A stretch of DNA of 64,000 nucleotides. It comes from Pisolithus tinctorius. Lineage: Eukaryota > Basidiomycota > Agaricomycetes > Boletales > Pisolithaceae. The first letter of the stretch is position 1. Every line of letters starts with the position of its first letter. The stretch is taken from contig JANFAH010000013.1 of the NCBI GenBank assembly GCA_024663395.1, forward strand, positions 1,240,001-1,304,000, read 5' to 3'. The position numbers and the translations under genes were made by a program. The notes beneath the pieces are model-generated. The model had not been told where the DNA came from, ran no database searches, and saw only the letters and a list, made by a program, of their open reading frames with translations. Shown here one piece after another: positions 53,609-64,000 of the stretch.

Positions 53609-53801
53609 GGTGGTGGGGGAAGGATATGAAGGTTCAGTACCCTAACACGTGTTTTTAAGCAGTTCTTCAGACTCCGACGGAGCTCTGCTGCGGCTAAAGC
53701 CATTATCCTCAAGGCATCAAATAATTTCAAATGATCAACTCATGTTGATCTCGTCCCATACATGCGGCCTTCAGGGGTTCAGGCCCTAAGGGGGGGGGCA
53801 C

Positions 53802-54488
53802 TGTCACGACCATGTGTTGACCCTGGGTCCCCACTCACTCTGCACCCTTTTCCGCCGGTCATTCATTCACTCCACACCAACTCCACCCCCCTTCTGTCGT
53901 TTATGAACCATCTCCACTCTCCTGTCGGACTGAGCGGACCATTCTCTGAGGAGTCATGTGACTACCTTCAGACTTCTCCCTGACAGTGCGTGCACCACAT
54001 GGTTCAGCACCTGGACTGTTTCCTTTTCTGGGTGCTCTGTGTTACCTGTTCGTATGTCCTCCGCCTACCCTTCATTTGTTGTCTAGGAAGTTTTACTTGA
54101 AAATTTATGAGTCTCCGTATGTCAGTTCCGATTTCCGGTTACTGTACCTCTGTAGTAGTATAAAAGCATGTACCGTACTCCACCATTCTCCAGTATGAAT
54201 ATCAACTTAGTTCCTACTCCCTCTGTCTCTGACCTCTGTCCATCGGAGTTATCTTCGACTCTCCATCTGTACTCTCCCTCTGAAATATGAGGGCTGAGAT
54301 CGTGCAAGGGGGTAGTGCATGAGCTAAACCTGACGCCCTCACTCTGCTCCGCCTTTACCTCAGCGGTCTTCATTCCTGCCAACACTCCGCTAGTCGGAGT
54401 TCTGTTCTTTCGTGTCGGACTTGCTTCCAGACCCCTCCCCAGACCTTGTTAAGCATCGGAGTCGGTCAGAGTAGGCCTGGACTTGACA
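53802..54488 (+). repeat. 3' LTR of the outer Ty3 element
   Basis: Begins TGTCACGACCATGTGTTGAC, ends ACTTGACA, and is followed by GTATG. Preceded by a purine tract of AAGGGGGGGGG type. Confidence 0.85.
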
Positions 54489-55384
54489 GTATGCAATGTT
54501 CTACCACACTACTAAGTCATGAGTAGGACATATCAAAACATGAGTTCATTCTTTCATAAAACTAATTGTATCTCCCACTGCTACCTTGACTCAGCACCCT
54601 CTTCTGCCTACTTGCCTCCACCAGAAAGACTATCCCAGTGAGGGGAGGAGACAGAAGGACAACAAATGCATGAAAAAATAAACCACACAATGGAAAACAG
54701 GGGTGAATGAAAAAGAGTGTATACAGTCATGGAAGGGACATGAAGAAGCAAATATAGTAGTATATGTTGTATGAGGATGGCACTGAAGGGGATAAGTCTG
54801 GCAAAGCAAGAATGGAATAGACAGCCATCCTTGTCATTCCCCAGAGGGAGATCAGGGTAGCTTGGAAGAAAAGAGCATCAGTGCTATACAAAATGATCAA
54901 TTTGGATGCAATGGCGATCCCATTGTACTGTGGAATGGACAAATTGATAGCAGACATCAAATGGAACTGTAGGTTTGACAAGACTTGAGGCGCTGAACCA
55001 TCACAGAGAATGAGCAATGTGTCAGGCCAGCTGCAAGGGTGGGAGGTGCCCTACAGTAACCCCAATTCCACTGCAGAATGACCCACCAGGTCTGCCATCC
55101 CCACTGCAAACTTTGACCAATTGTGACCAAGTAACCTTACCACTTCCCTCCGACCCCAATCTCAGTTGCACCCAGGGTGTGCCCCACACAAATCAAAAAG
55201 TATGAACATACCCTTCACCAAATATCACCTTCCCTTCCATGAGTTGCTCCACATTGTTGGCCTACAGTGCCAGCAGCATCAGCTTGTAGCTGATGGGTCT
55301 GTGAATGAAGCCTAGCAATGATTCAGAGAGCCAAACCAGGTGCAGCACCTACATCCTGTCACTGGTGCAGTGGTCTTCTTCCTC
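54489..55384. other. No gene recognised; weak membrane-like frame
   Basis: A minus frame at 54,727-55,017 has hydrophobic stretches (ALFFQATLISLWGMTRMAVY) but no homologue that I recognise and no splice partner. It may be part of a decayed gene. Confidence 0.3.
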
Positions 55385-56455
55385 TTAGTCCACTTTTCTT
55401 CTGCCAGCACTCGCCTTCTGACTCATGCCAGTGCTAGCATCCTTGGGAGCACTGTGCTGAATGCTCCAGTCGAAGATGTAGTCATACTGGAAGCCCTCAC
55501 AAATGAAGAGGTCATGGAAGAGCTTGCGAAGGTAGGAGTAGTCAGGCTTGTTGTCAAACCACAGTACTTGAGTGTAATTGAGGAATATGCCAAATTCATT
55601 AGGGAAGCCACAGCACAGCAAGTCCATGGGGGTACTCATCTCCTGCTCCATGATACAATCATACTTCTGCTTCTTGGTGGCAGCCTTGAGGCCCTGCCAG
55701 GGAAGTGTGCCACAGAGGAAATACATGAGCATGTAAGCAAGGACTCCAAGTCATCATGGCGGGCCTGTTCAGCAACTAAGTGAGTGTTGATCGAGGTATA
55801 ACGAGTGGTCCCTGTGAGGTTCTCGTTCTCCCTATACAGGATGTGCAGATGAGTCTTTGGGTCACGGTACTTCTTTGCAAGACCAAAGTCAATAATGTTG
55901 ACTTGGTTGCCTCGTTTCCCGATCCCCATCAAGGAGTCATCAGGCTAGATGTCACAATGGATGAAATTATGAGAATGAATATACTTGATATGAGAGACCT
56001 TGAGATGTAAATTAGATGGGAGAAGATCAAAATGTGTTTACGAACCAACTGGTCAGCCAGCAGCAGCACAGTCTTAGGCTAAACTTGTGGCTGCAAAAGT
56101 TGAAGAGGTCCTCAAGGGATGGACCGAGCAAGTCCAAGACCATCACACATTGTAGTCATACTCTGTGCCACACCACCTGACAAATGGAACGCTGACACCG
56201 CTGGCCAGAGTCTTGTAAACTTTGGGTATTCCAACTAAGGGTGCTTTGCTTTGACGGGCTTGAGCTTAATGGCCACTTCTTCGCTGGAGGTGATGTCGAT
56301 TCTGAGGTAGATGTCACCTGGGGAGTGGTAAGGGTAGGCATACATTCGAGCACATAATGACTCTGCCTACCAAATGTGCCCAAGGCTATCTTCTTACCAA
56401 GCCTGTACTTCCCATCGACGCGGAGGCCAAGTCTATGAGAGGCATTGTCTGTCAT
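55385..56455 (-). pseudogene. Casein kinase 1 pseudogene with CpG-transition decay
   Basis: The N-terminus is GLRVDGKYRLGKKIALGTFG. Then, after an intron-like gap, DIYLRIDITSSEEVAIKLKP, KAKHP, a TAG where CK1 has Gln, LEY and, after a frameshift, KVYKTLASGVSVPFVRW. The catalytic loop reads HCDI, stop, PDD instead of [28 protein letters not shown] (DFG intact) and [20 protein letters not shown] follow. The end is close to intact: [40 protein letters not shown]. Many changes are Arg to Cys or His (CGN to TGN/CAN): HRD to HCD, DRI to DCI, CRGF to CCGF, LFRD to LFHD. CK1 is a conserved Ser/Thr kinase; this copy cannot be active. Several splice sites remain, so it is a duplicated gene rather than a clean retrocopy. 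Confidence 0.8.
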
Positions 56456-57018
56456 GGTAACGACAACTGTATGACAGGACTGATGATGTGGCTGGACAAC
56501 AGAATGAGTGTGCAGGGTAAGGGCATGAAAAACAGTTGAAATAGCAAGGTGCAGCAGGCTGTAAAGCAGTGTGAGTGATGTGTCTCAGGTCGTTAGCAGA
56601 TACTCCCTTGTTGGTTGTGTAGAACCAGCCAGACTGAGGAAGGCGAGCTCAGATGGGCGCCATGGCTACCTCGGGGGATCAAGGGTGGTCGGATGATGTC
56701 TGACACATGAGGTTTAGCATATGCAGATGCAGACAACAGGTGCAAACACCAGGGATAGGTATGGCATCAAGAATTTCACTCACAAATTTTGACCCAGGGT
56801 GACATTTCTTTGGTGAGGGGAGTTGCAATGAGAGGGAGACAGTGCCATTCAAACTTGTCAGACATTCCCTGAACCTATTTATTGGCTTAGAATTGTTGAG
56901 TCAGGTCACAGGAAACAAAGAAAAGATCCACTGTATTTAAAGAGCAGTTATGACAGTAGCACATATGGCACATGAAGTAGCTAAACAGCCCAAGACTCAA
57001 CTGACAATGACAATATAA
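56456..57018. other. No gene recognised
   Basis: Upstream of the CK1 pseudogene and downstream of the next minus-strand gene; no coding or repeat signal accepted. Confidence 0.35.
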
Positions 57019-58801
57019 CTACTTACCCTTTCCCTTGCACCGGGTGACATGATGTTCCTTTGCAGGCGGTTCCCAGGTATTCACTGGTGCAGCCACTGAA
57101 ACTTCAGCCATCCTCGAGCCAGAATGACTTCTTCTGACAGGTAACTCCCTTCCACGACTAGATATGGATGGTAGAGCAGATGTGTGACTGCTGCCAAGTG
57201 AAAGATTTGATATGTCAACTGAAAGTGCTGAGGAGACTGAGTTTGCCTGAGAAATAACAACCAAGTCTGCAGCACGTCCATGGGTTGCTTCTGGCATGTG
57301 ACATGAAATAGAGGTAGAGTTGGGTCCATCAAAGTGTAGGTTGGGGGGAGGTGTTGGCTGCTGGGGGCCATCCAACTGCACCAAGATGTTGGACTCCCAT
57401 GTGGAAGCTACTGAGGTGTCGTTGGATGAGCCCAATGCTGCATTAGCAGAGGCATTACTTGAGGCATTCCTCACACCCTGATTGAAAAACTCCATCACTT
57501 CCGATGACTGCTCTTGTTTTGATGGGTGACTCAATAGCTCGATAAAATACTCAAAGTCGTCCTGATATCTGAATCCACTTTCTTCACCAATGGTTGTAAG
57601 CTTGCGGTCACTCAATAATAAGTACTGCGCCTGTTAAACATTTGTCAGAATATCCAGACCAGAAGAAAAAGGTGACATGAGACTTACAAAGGTAGCAGCG
57701 ATGGCGATCAGGCCAGCTGAAGGGCCAGATATCCCCAACTTCTGACCTCATCCCTGTGGGCCACCCCTTTGCTTGCCAGTGAGGACTCCCTTGCCAAAAA
57801 CCATGACTCGAATGATCTTATAGAAGTAATCAGCGTATATATAGTCATAAGTAGTGAAAAAAACTTACATTAACCAGGAGTGGGGTTTTGAATAAATCCC
57901 TAGCCACCAGAGTGTCTGGTTTGGGAAAGAGGATTGGTGAGAGAGGGGTATAGTGAGCGTCAACATTCCCAGGGTGCATCTTCAGCAGTACTCTCACAGC
58001 CTCATTTGACCCATGCAGAGCTCTTGAATTCTCATTTGCGAATAAGTCAGCACTAAGTTCCAAGTGTGCAAAGAGTTGCTGTGTGTTATCCTTAACAGGC
58101 TTGAGGATGTTGGGCCTCTCAGCCCCAACTGCATTTGAAAACTAAAAGGTGATCAACACCAGCCTTCGAATTATGGATTGGGAATGTCAACCTACCACAC
58201 AGCCAAAGTTACTGTATGTTGTCACATGGACCTTGAGGTTACTGGGTAGCATGAAGTAGAGTTCCGCTTTGAAGCCTGTGATTTTTGATTCAGGCATACT
58301 CCAGCAGGCAGGGTCAGTCAGATCATATCCAGGCAGCAGAGTGACGAGTGGGAAAACATCTTTAGGGAGCCAGAAATGATAGAAGAAGCAATACTTTTTT
58401 GCCTGGGCAATGATGTTGTTGTCCAATATGGTGTTTGGGTTGTTCTCTACAGCTTTCTTGTGGCTCTGTGGGAGGGTGGAGAGTAGACTGTTATAATCAA
58501 TTTGTAGCTGCTTCATCTGAATGTGAAGCTTCGAGTATGCCAGCTGAGTGGCACCAAGTGCCTGTTACCATAGTGTAAGCGATAACTGTGTTGAGACTGA
58601 AAGAATGATGAAGGAAAGGGACATACACTGCGTAGCTGGGGAGCACTAGCATCCAGAGGTGGTTTGCACATGATTCTCTGCCATTCCCAAAGCTCTTCAA
58701 GGTCAGAGGTCTCGTCATCATCAGAGTGGTCTGAGTGTGAGTCGGCACCAGAGGAGTCTGAATCAACATTATGAAGTGCATCTGTAAAGCCCTCAGGCAT
58801 G
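57019..58801 (-). CDS. Unidentified multi-exon protein (agaricomycete family), possibly decayed
   Basis: The N-terminus is acidic: MPEGFTDALHNVDSDSSGAD, then SDHSDDDETSDLEELWEWQR. After introns come exons with LQIDYNSLLSTLPQSHKKAV, AKKYCFFYHFWLPKDVFPLV, DPACWSMPESKITGFKAELY FMLP, then LHGSNEAVRVLLKMHPG. The terminal region contains SGFRYQDDFEYFIELLSHPS and a Ser-rich tail, ending near 57,019. The order and motifs match a recurrent agaricomycete hypothetical protein (conserved 'GRKFA..E.W' and 'DFEYY' style blocks) whose function is unknown. Exon boundaries were not all solved (introns near 58,560-58,630, 58,140-58,200, 57,630-57,690). It follows the Plavaka transposase on the same strand and may be a neighbour or passenger gene. 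Confidence 0.45.
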
Positions 58802-59267
58802 CCTACAAAAGAGAACTTGATGATGATTTGAGCCAAAATTGACAAGAGGACAAAAGTGCCACTACTCAGCCTGGGTCTGTTTTACATCGCAGGCCTCCTT
58901 AAAAGCCTTCAAGTCCACCCTGACTACAAGAAGAGAGCTGTTGGGTGATGTAAAATGCATGTCAGTGAGATGACAACAAGTAACACTTACTTGTGACACC
59001 AGCAATGTGCAGCACATCTTCAGGAATCATTTCAATGGGTGTTTCATCACCGCAATGCCATGTGGTCGCTCCTTGACAGCCATACCAGTAATAACAGTAG
59101 TATCATGATGCGATAAGATGTAATAGCATGGTGTACAAAGAATCGCATATCACAAACCAATCACATTCATTCTGATGCTGGCCCTCCAACATCCAGGTCT
59201 GATTGTTCTGACCCTACTGGTATAGAATCAAAATCAGTTTGAATGAAGTAATACACAACAACAGGGA

Positions 59268-62200
59268 TCACCTACCTGAAGTATTGCTTTGAGTTTCGGC
59301 TGACATTTGGTCAGAGTCAGAACTTGAATCCTGTTTGGCTGCTTCTGGCACTCGGTGCCAAGTCTGAGTCCCTCTCTTCATGCGAAGGAACATGTCACCA
59401 TCAGTATGCTCAACAACTAAAAACTCGCCATGGTGGCTTGGATCCAGGGAAAGCAATGTGCCCCGAATGATTGACTTTACAGGAATGAATATCAATGCTG
59501 CACAGGATACAGCTTTGACTTGGGTAAGTCAGAAATCTTGGTCCAACCTGCGCACTCCAGTTCCAGCCATGAGTGGCTGAATGAGTGCAAACTGAAAAAT
59601 GTCCTTGAATGCTGTGATTTTGCAAGTGAACATAAATATAAGTCAAATGAAGGCAGTCTTGGTCTCCAAAAGTTGAATGAGAGCACAATCATATTGTGGC
59701 TGACCATGGAAGCTTGGACTACATCTGATGTGGTTCATGGCGACCTTCCAGTCCACCACTGAAGTGTAGTTAACCTTCAAATACCGATACTCCCAGACCT
59801 TTGAGGGAAATGCCAGGGGATAAGTCTGTATACAGATGAGGAAGTAGGACATACTGTGTCTGTTCCTTGTAATCATATCCACACATTGAGGGGATACCCA
59901 TAGGTGGGGAGGCAAGTGTTGAGGAAAATTTCCAGCCTCTGATGGAATCCCTCAAACACCCGATCATCCTGGTGAGTGTTCTCAGAAAGTGTGCTAGGTT
60001 GCTGGGGTGCACCGAGCCTGGTGTTTCCTTCAAATGGCTCGTTGTCGTCCTCATCATCGGTAAAATGAGTAACATGTTCATTTTCTGCATCAATGCGTGC
60101 TTGAATGAGTTTGATCACAAATCGATGGTGGTCAATATGGAGAATCTAAATGAAGCATTGTAAGACAATGTCTCTAAGTAAGGACTTAATACACACCTGC
60201 CCCGCAACATCCTTTCTGTTAGAACAATCCTGGTATGCATCTTTGAGCAGACCGTGCATCTTCTCATTCAGCCAAGCACTGTAATTACAAACAGCGCCTT
60301 TGCTCTGAATGTCACAGGTAACATGCTTCCAGAGGTGTGCCTTGGGAAAGTTCCAGTTGTCCTTGAGGCCTGTATCATGCAAACGGCAAATGCAGGATTG
60401 GTATGCCTATTTTCAAAAATCATTGTATGACAATGGACAATCAAAGGAGCAGAATACCTTGAGTTCACCCCTAAAAACAAGAAGTTTGTGTTCAATCATA
60501 CTGAGGGTCACCTCAGTGTGTACATCAAGCCCAATGAGAGTTTCAAGCTGTAGGTAGCTGCAAATCATACGCAGCAACTGGTACCCAACTTGAGATGTTG
60601 TGGATGTCAAAAGGTCGAGGGCAGCGTAGAAACATTGCTATTCCAGAGTGATCATTAGCCATGTTTAAACATGCATCCTAATTAGATTACCCTGGTGAGA
60701 TCTCACATTTTGTTTCTGTCAGAAAACGTGATGTGGATCATGGTATTGAAATGTGCGAGGCCTCACCAATGGGGAAAGGCAGAAACTCTGTGTGATAGTC
60801 AGCCAGTCCTGCAGCCTAATTGAATTGTCTTACTGTTCTTCTAAACATGTCTCAAAGTCACAGCCAAGTTCATTGATGACAATCTTGAGCTCCTCATGCA
60901 TGTGCTTGCCTCCCAAGCTGCCATGCAGGGAGTGAAGTGGCTCGAAGCTTGCAGCCTGTTCAGGCTCTGAGTGTTCTACCAACCAAAAAACATTCTATCA
61001 TACATTCTGTCAGTCATATACATAGATTCGTAATGTATGTCGAAGTCCTACCTTGATGGGACATAACCCAAGAGATTTCAGTTTCTTCTCACTGGCTGAC
61101 TTCTTCTGCTCATATAATGCCAGCGCTTCTTGATGTTGCTTGGTAGTGCGCATTTTGTACATCTTCGATAAGTCCCAAAGCTCCTCCAAAGGGACTAGGC
61201 AAAATGGGCATGGGAATTTGCATTTCGTGCCTTGTATAAGCATCATCACACAGCTAAAAGGACTGGGTTTCATAAGTACAATTGATTTGCAGACAAATTA
61301 GTGCTTACAGTTCTTCATAGTCAGCTGACAAGATAAGAATAACTGGAAAGAGCCACTGGTGAATGTTGTTGTAGCATTCATGCAGGTAGCCAACCTTTGA
61401 GAGCTCTGCAACTTTCTCAAGGAGCTTATAGAAGGCTTCATGCCAGATGACATGCTTGAAATTTACATAGCCAATCTTTCTCTCCTCACCTGCAAGCTCA
61501 GGAACCTGCAAAAACCCATTCAATCAATTTATTACTCTGAAGCAAAGAGATATCGTACTCACAATTGGAAGCCAGCCTACCACACAGCCACCACCATATC
61601 ACTCACCATTGTGAATGTGAACTGGGAGGTTGGCACAACATGCTACCATGGGGTAACCCTTGACAGTACCATGAGATGACAGCCATGTCTTGTCAGCATA
61701 AAGAATAAATGCAAAAGGGACAGCATTCTCCACATGTGTGGGTAACTGCAACTTCATTTGCATAACAGGAAGAAAGACAGTGAATTTACACAGTACAATG
61801 GTATGAAATAATATTAATTACAATGCACTTGAATATCCCACCAACAATTGCCTGTCCAAGGTTTGGTGTAGAAGCGTTCATATGTCTCACCATCAAGTTT
61901 GAATACCCATTCAGCATCCCAGACGAAGTGTGGTGCAAGAGAAGGATTTTGCAATAAATCGAGGGCCCAGTCCCACAGAGGGCGGATGTGGATGGGGAAC
62001 ATCATGTCACTGCCTTTATAGGGTGCAGCAATTTCAAACTTCAAGAACTGATGAGCGGCTGGGAAGTGAGCCACTTGTCAAAAGCGCACTGGAAATAAAC
62101 AACTTACTGGTGTTAGTTGTGCCACTGCTCTATCCAAAGCAGTGCGAAGCCCAGCATCATTACACAGTGTGATGCTTGCTGTTCCTTGCCATATACAATG

Positions 62201-63132
62201 AATCAACTTGAGAAGGGAATCAACCTGAGTTGAGCTAAGCCCAGCTTCCATGGTGACAGTAGCAAAAATGTAATCACCCTCCAAAGCAAAAGGGCACCAG
62301 GGCTCACAGTCCAGGGCCATGTATTTGAGGTTTTGCTGGCCAAACTCTTCAGCAGATTGGAAAAGTGTTGGGCGCTTGCTATGGGGATGAAATTCAGTCT
62401 TGAATTCAGGACGATGGTCATTTTGGACATCCAGCACAGTGGAGTTGACTGAGTGACCCACCACTTGGGCTGCAATCGACACATCAGAGTTGAGATTCAT
62501 CATGCACAACAGGAGATTAGTTGAATTCCAGTTAAAGAGACAAATGTTCTGAACTTACCTGAGTCCAGTGTATTCCTACCATGAGGACTCACCATACCCA
62601 TCAACACGTCATCTTCATTGAGAGAAAAACCAGTTGGTGATCCTGTGCTGCAACATGTAAGCATCGAGAGCGACACCAGAGTGGTCTACATACCAGGAAT
62701 TGATTGTGAAGGGCCTGCTGACAGCTGCCTGAGTGGCGCTGGTATTACAGCCGCTGCAGAGCCCAAAGACCCAGTGATGCCAGGGTGCACTAACGACAAG
62801 GACATAGCTGCAATTGCTTCCTTAGCAATTTCGGCTAGTAAACCACCATTGTAAATTAATGGACAGATGAGAGGGGGGAAAGATATTGACTTACTTCAAT
62901 GGACATCTCATATGTATGCCTTGTTGTGTTTGTCTCATTCTTTGCAGTTCACATGCTCCTTCACACAACTGGTCTCATGCTTTTTGATCCCTTGTGGTAG
63001 ATAGAGATTCCTGCAGTGCTTGCAAGGTTGCTTAGTGGATGACTCTTTTGACCGCTGGTAGTTCGATGTGGGGGCATGGTGGATGGAGGGCAATGGGCAA
63101 AAGTGATTTGGGTCAGACCTGAAACAACCCAT
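59268..63132 (-). mobile_element. Plavaka-type (CACTA-related) transposase, many exons
   Basis: Minus-strand blocks in order: zinc finger CKHCRNLYLPQGIKKHETSC (63,030-62,970); ALDCEPWCPFALEGDYIFAT and LSSTQVDSLLKLIH (62,330-62,190); LWDWALDLLQNPSLAPHFVW then DGETYERFYTKPWTGNCWWD (61,980-61,840); ADKTWLSSHG, KGYPMVACCANLPVHIHN (61,700-61,600); VNFKHVIWHEAFYKLLEKVA and PVILILSADYEEL (61,460-61,305); KFPCPFCLVPLEELWDLS (61,220-61,165); NWNFPKAHLWKHVTCDIQSK then LNEKMHGLLKDAYQD (60,360-60,240); YRYLKVNYTSVVDWKVAMNH and RCSPSF (59,795-59,725); VKSIIRGTLLS and DGDMFLRMKRG (59,480-59,380). The order and content match Plavaka transposases of agaricomycetes. Introns, CpG poverty and some stops suggest partial decay. 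Further N-terminal exons may extend to 63,769. Confidence 0.7.
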
Positions 63133-64000
63133 AATAATAATATGTAATATGTAATTGATGAGTTAGATCAGAAAATCAATAATCGTCACATCACATGCAC
63201 TTGCAATGATTCATTGGGCTTAAGGTGCACATCCAAATACCGATGGAGTATTGTTATGGCATTGATATGATAAGACAAGATAAGATATCATTACATTGCT
63301 ATTGTTATGCCATTGAACCAGGCATCTCAATCACATGACAAGCCACTGGGATTGTCATGGCACTTTACTTTTTTGTGACATGCTGGGGATTTCCCACCCA
63401 CTCTGTTATGTCCTGGGGATAGACACTGATGTATCTTTGTGTTACTTGTACCACTGGTCAGATGCTGTAACTCCCTCCTTCCTCTAGATTGTTTGAGCTT
63501 GTGCTAAGTTCCATTTCATCCCAAATGTGCAATATGGTGCCACCCTGGAGGATATTGCATGCAACACTTCTTTGCATGTCAGTGGGCTGCAGAAAGTTGT
63601 GAAGAGGGGTGGGAGTGGGGGTGCTGTGCACAGTGTCAGGACTACCAGAGTGCTTTGAGTCTGCTGCCACTGGTTGTGACTGCACCAAGAGGATGAGGTC
63701 AATATTTTCATCTAACACTGGCTGCATCCAAGTGACTCTGTGTCCACTAGGGCTAACACCTGTGGTCAATGCAAGGGGGTTGATATTTGCATGAGTGGCC
63801 CAAATTCAGTGACAGTTGGGAAAGAATTTCCACTGCTTTATAAGACTCTCTAAAAATTTGTATATATTCTTCTGTGAAGAAAAAAACAACAAATAATCAC
63901 TCACCAGGAACATTGCAGGCTAACTCTGGAGTATTCTCATCAGGGCCCTTGGCAGGAAGGTAAAAATACATGAAGATATTAGGGTTCTCCTCAGTGTCAG
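63133..64000. other. Upstream of the Plavaka transposase; unresolved
   Basis: A minus frame at 63,769-63,458 (VTWMQPVLDENIDLILLVQS) may be a 5' exon or a neighbouring gene. The A/T-rich stretch 63,130-63,340 has repeated ATAAGATAT/ATTGTTATG(G/C)CATTG words. The window ends here. Confidence 0.3.

Larger units (their letters stand above)
40925..54488 (+). mobile_element. Old Ty3/gypsy chromovirus, split by a nested Ty3 element
   Basis: LTRs at 40,925-41,660 and 53,802-54,488 both begin TGTCACGAC and end ACTTGACA. The flanking 5 bp are ATATG and GTATG (one mismatch). A G-rich polypurine tract precedes the 3' LTR (53,790-53,798). The order is gag, protease, reverse transcriptase, RNase H, integrase and chromodomain-like end, then a 1.6-kb 3' region with an antisense gene. 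Inactivation: TGA at 41,926, 50,224 and 50,517, a deletion in RNase H near 50,240-50,262, and the insertion at 42,238. Confidence 0.85.

Noticed and set aside
1..64000. tRNA, rRNA or bacterial-type operon features
   Set aside because: No stretch with convincing tRNA or rRNA conserved boxes was noticed by eye; a covariance-model scan would be needed to exclude small RNA genes. The intron content rules out a prokaryotic origin.

Overview
This window looks like nuclear DNA of a filamentous basidiomycete, most likely an Agaricomycete. Genes are cut by many 41-76 nt introns with GTRNGT donors and CTNA(A/C) branch sites. The mobile elements are ones typical of mushroom genomes (KDZ, Plavaka, chromodomain Ty3, Tc1), and several host genes belong to agaricomycete-expanded families (Spt5/KOW-like, F-box/LRR, WD40, P-loop GTPase). 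All gene models below were spliced by hand from the sequence; the reading phase was checked across introns where coordinates are given.

Layout. (1) 1-20,700, CpG-containing and gene-bearing: three small minus-strand hypothetical genes (1,744-4,483), a 9-exon Spt5-like gene (6,076-9,687), an F-box gene (10,149-11,802), a WD40 gene with one in-frame TGA (13,436-14,781), a coiled-coil multi-exon gene with frameshifts (15,672-18,496) and another multi-exon gene (19,383-20,706). Three copies of a palindromic foldback element lie between them (768-1,500; 4,617-5,901; 12,165-13,341). (2) 21,085-29,600, almost free of CG dinucleotides: a decayed 2OG-Fe(II) dioxygenase (TET/JBP-like) next to a decayed CxC2-type KDZ transposase. 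(3) 29,638-32,926: two copies of one TIR element in opposite orientation, one CpG-decayed and one not. (4) 32,927-38,000: a P-loop GTPase gene whose 5' half keeps CpG and whose 3' half has none. It is followed in the same orientation by a 1.94-kb array of 25 intron-like units, 24 of them joined by a variable 3-nt cassette, and then by further coding-like exons. (5) 38,395-39,264: truncated Tc1/mariner. (6) 40,925-54,488: an old Ty3 chromovirus carrying an antisense zinc-cluster gene, split by a younger, apparently intact Ty3 chromovirus (42,238-48,082). (7) 55,385-63,800: casein kinase 1 pseudogene, a hypothetical gene and a Plavaka-type transposase.

The most unusual object is the 34,898-36,840 array. 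On the + strand every 78-bp period carries GTGAGT, a CTGAC branch-like motif, a pyrimidine-rich tract and TAG, and nearly all copy-to-copy variation sits in the 3 bases between TAG and GTGAGT. It can be read as a run of 75-nt introns separated by one-codon micro-exons inside the GTPase gene. Smaller examples of duplicated exon-intron modules occur in three other genes here. A second theme is CpG transition decay: most readable breaks in old elements and pseudogenes are CGA to TGA or CGN to TGN/CAN changes.
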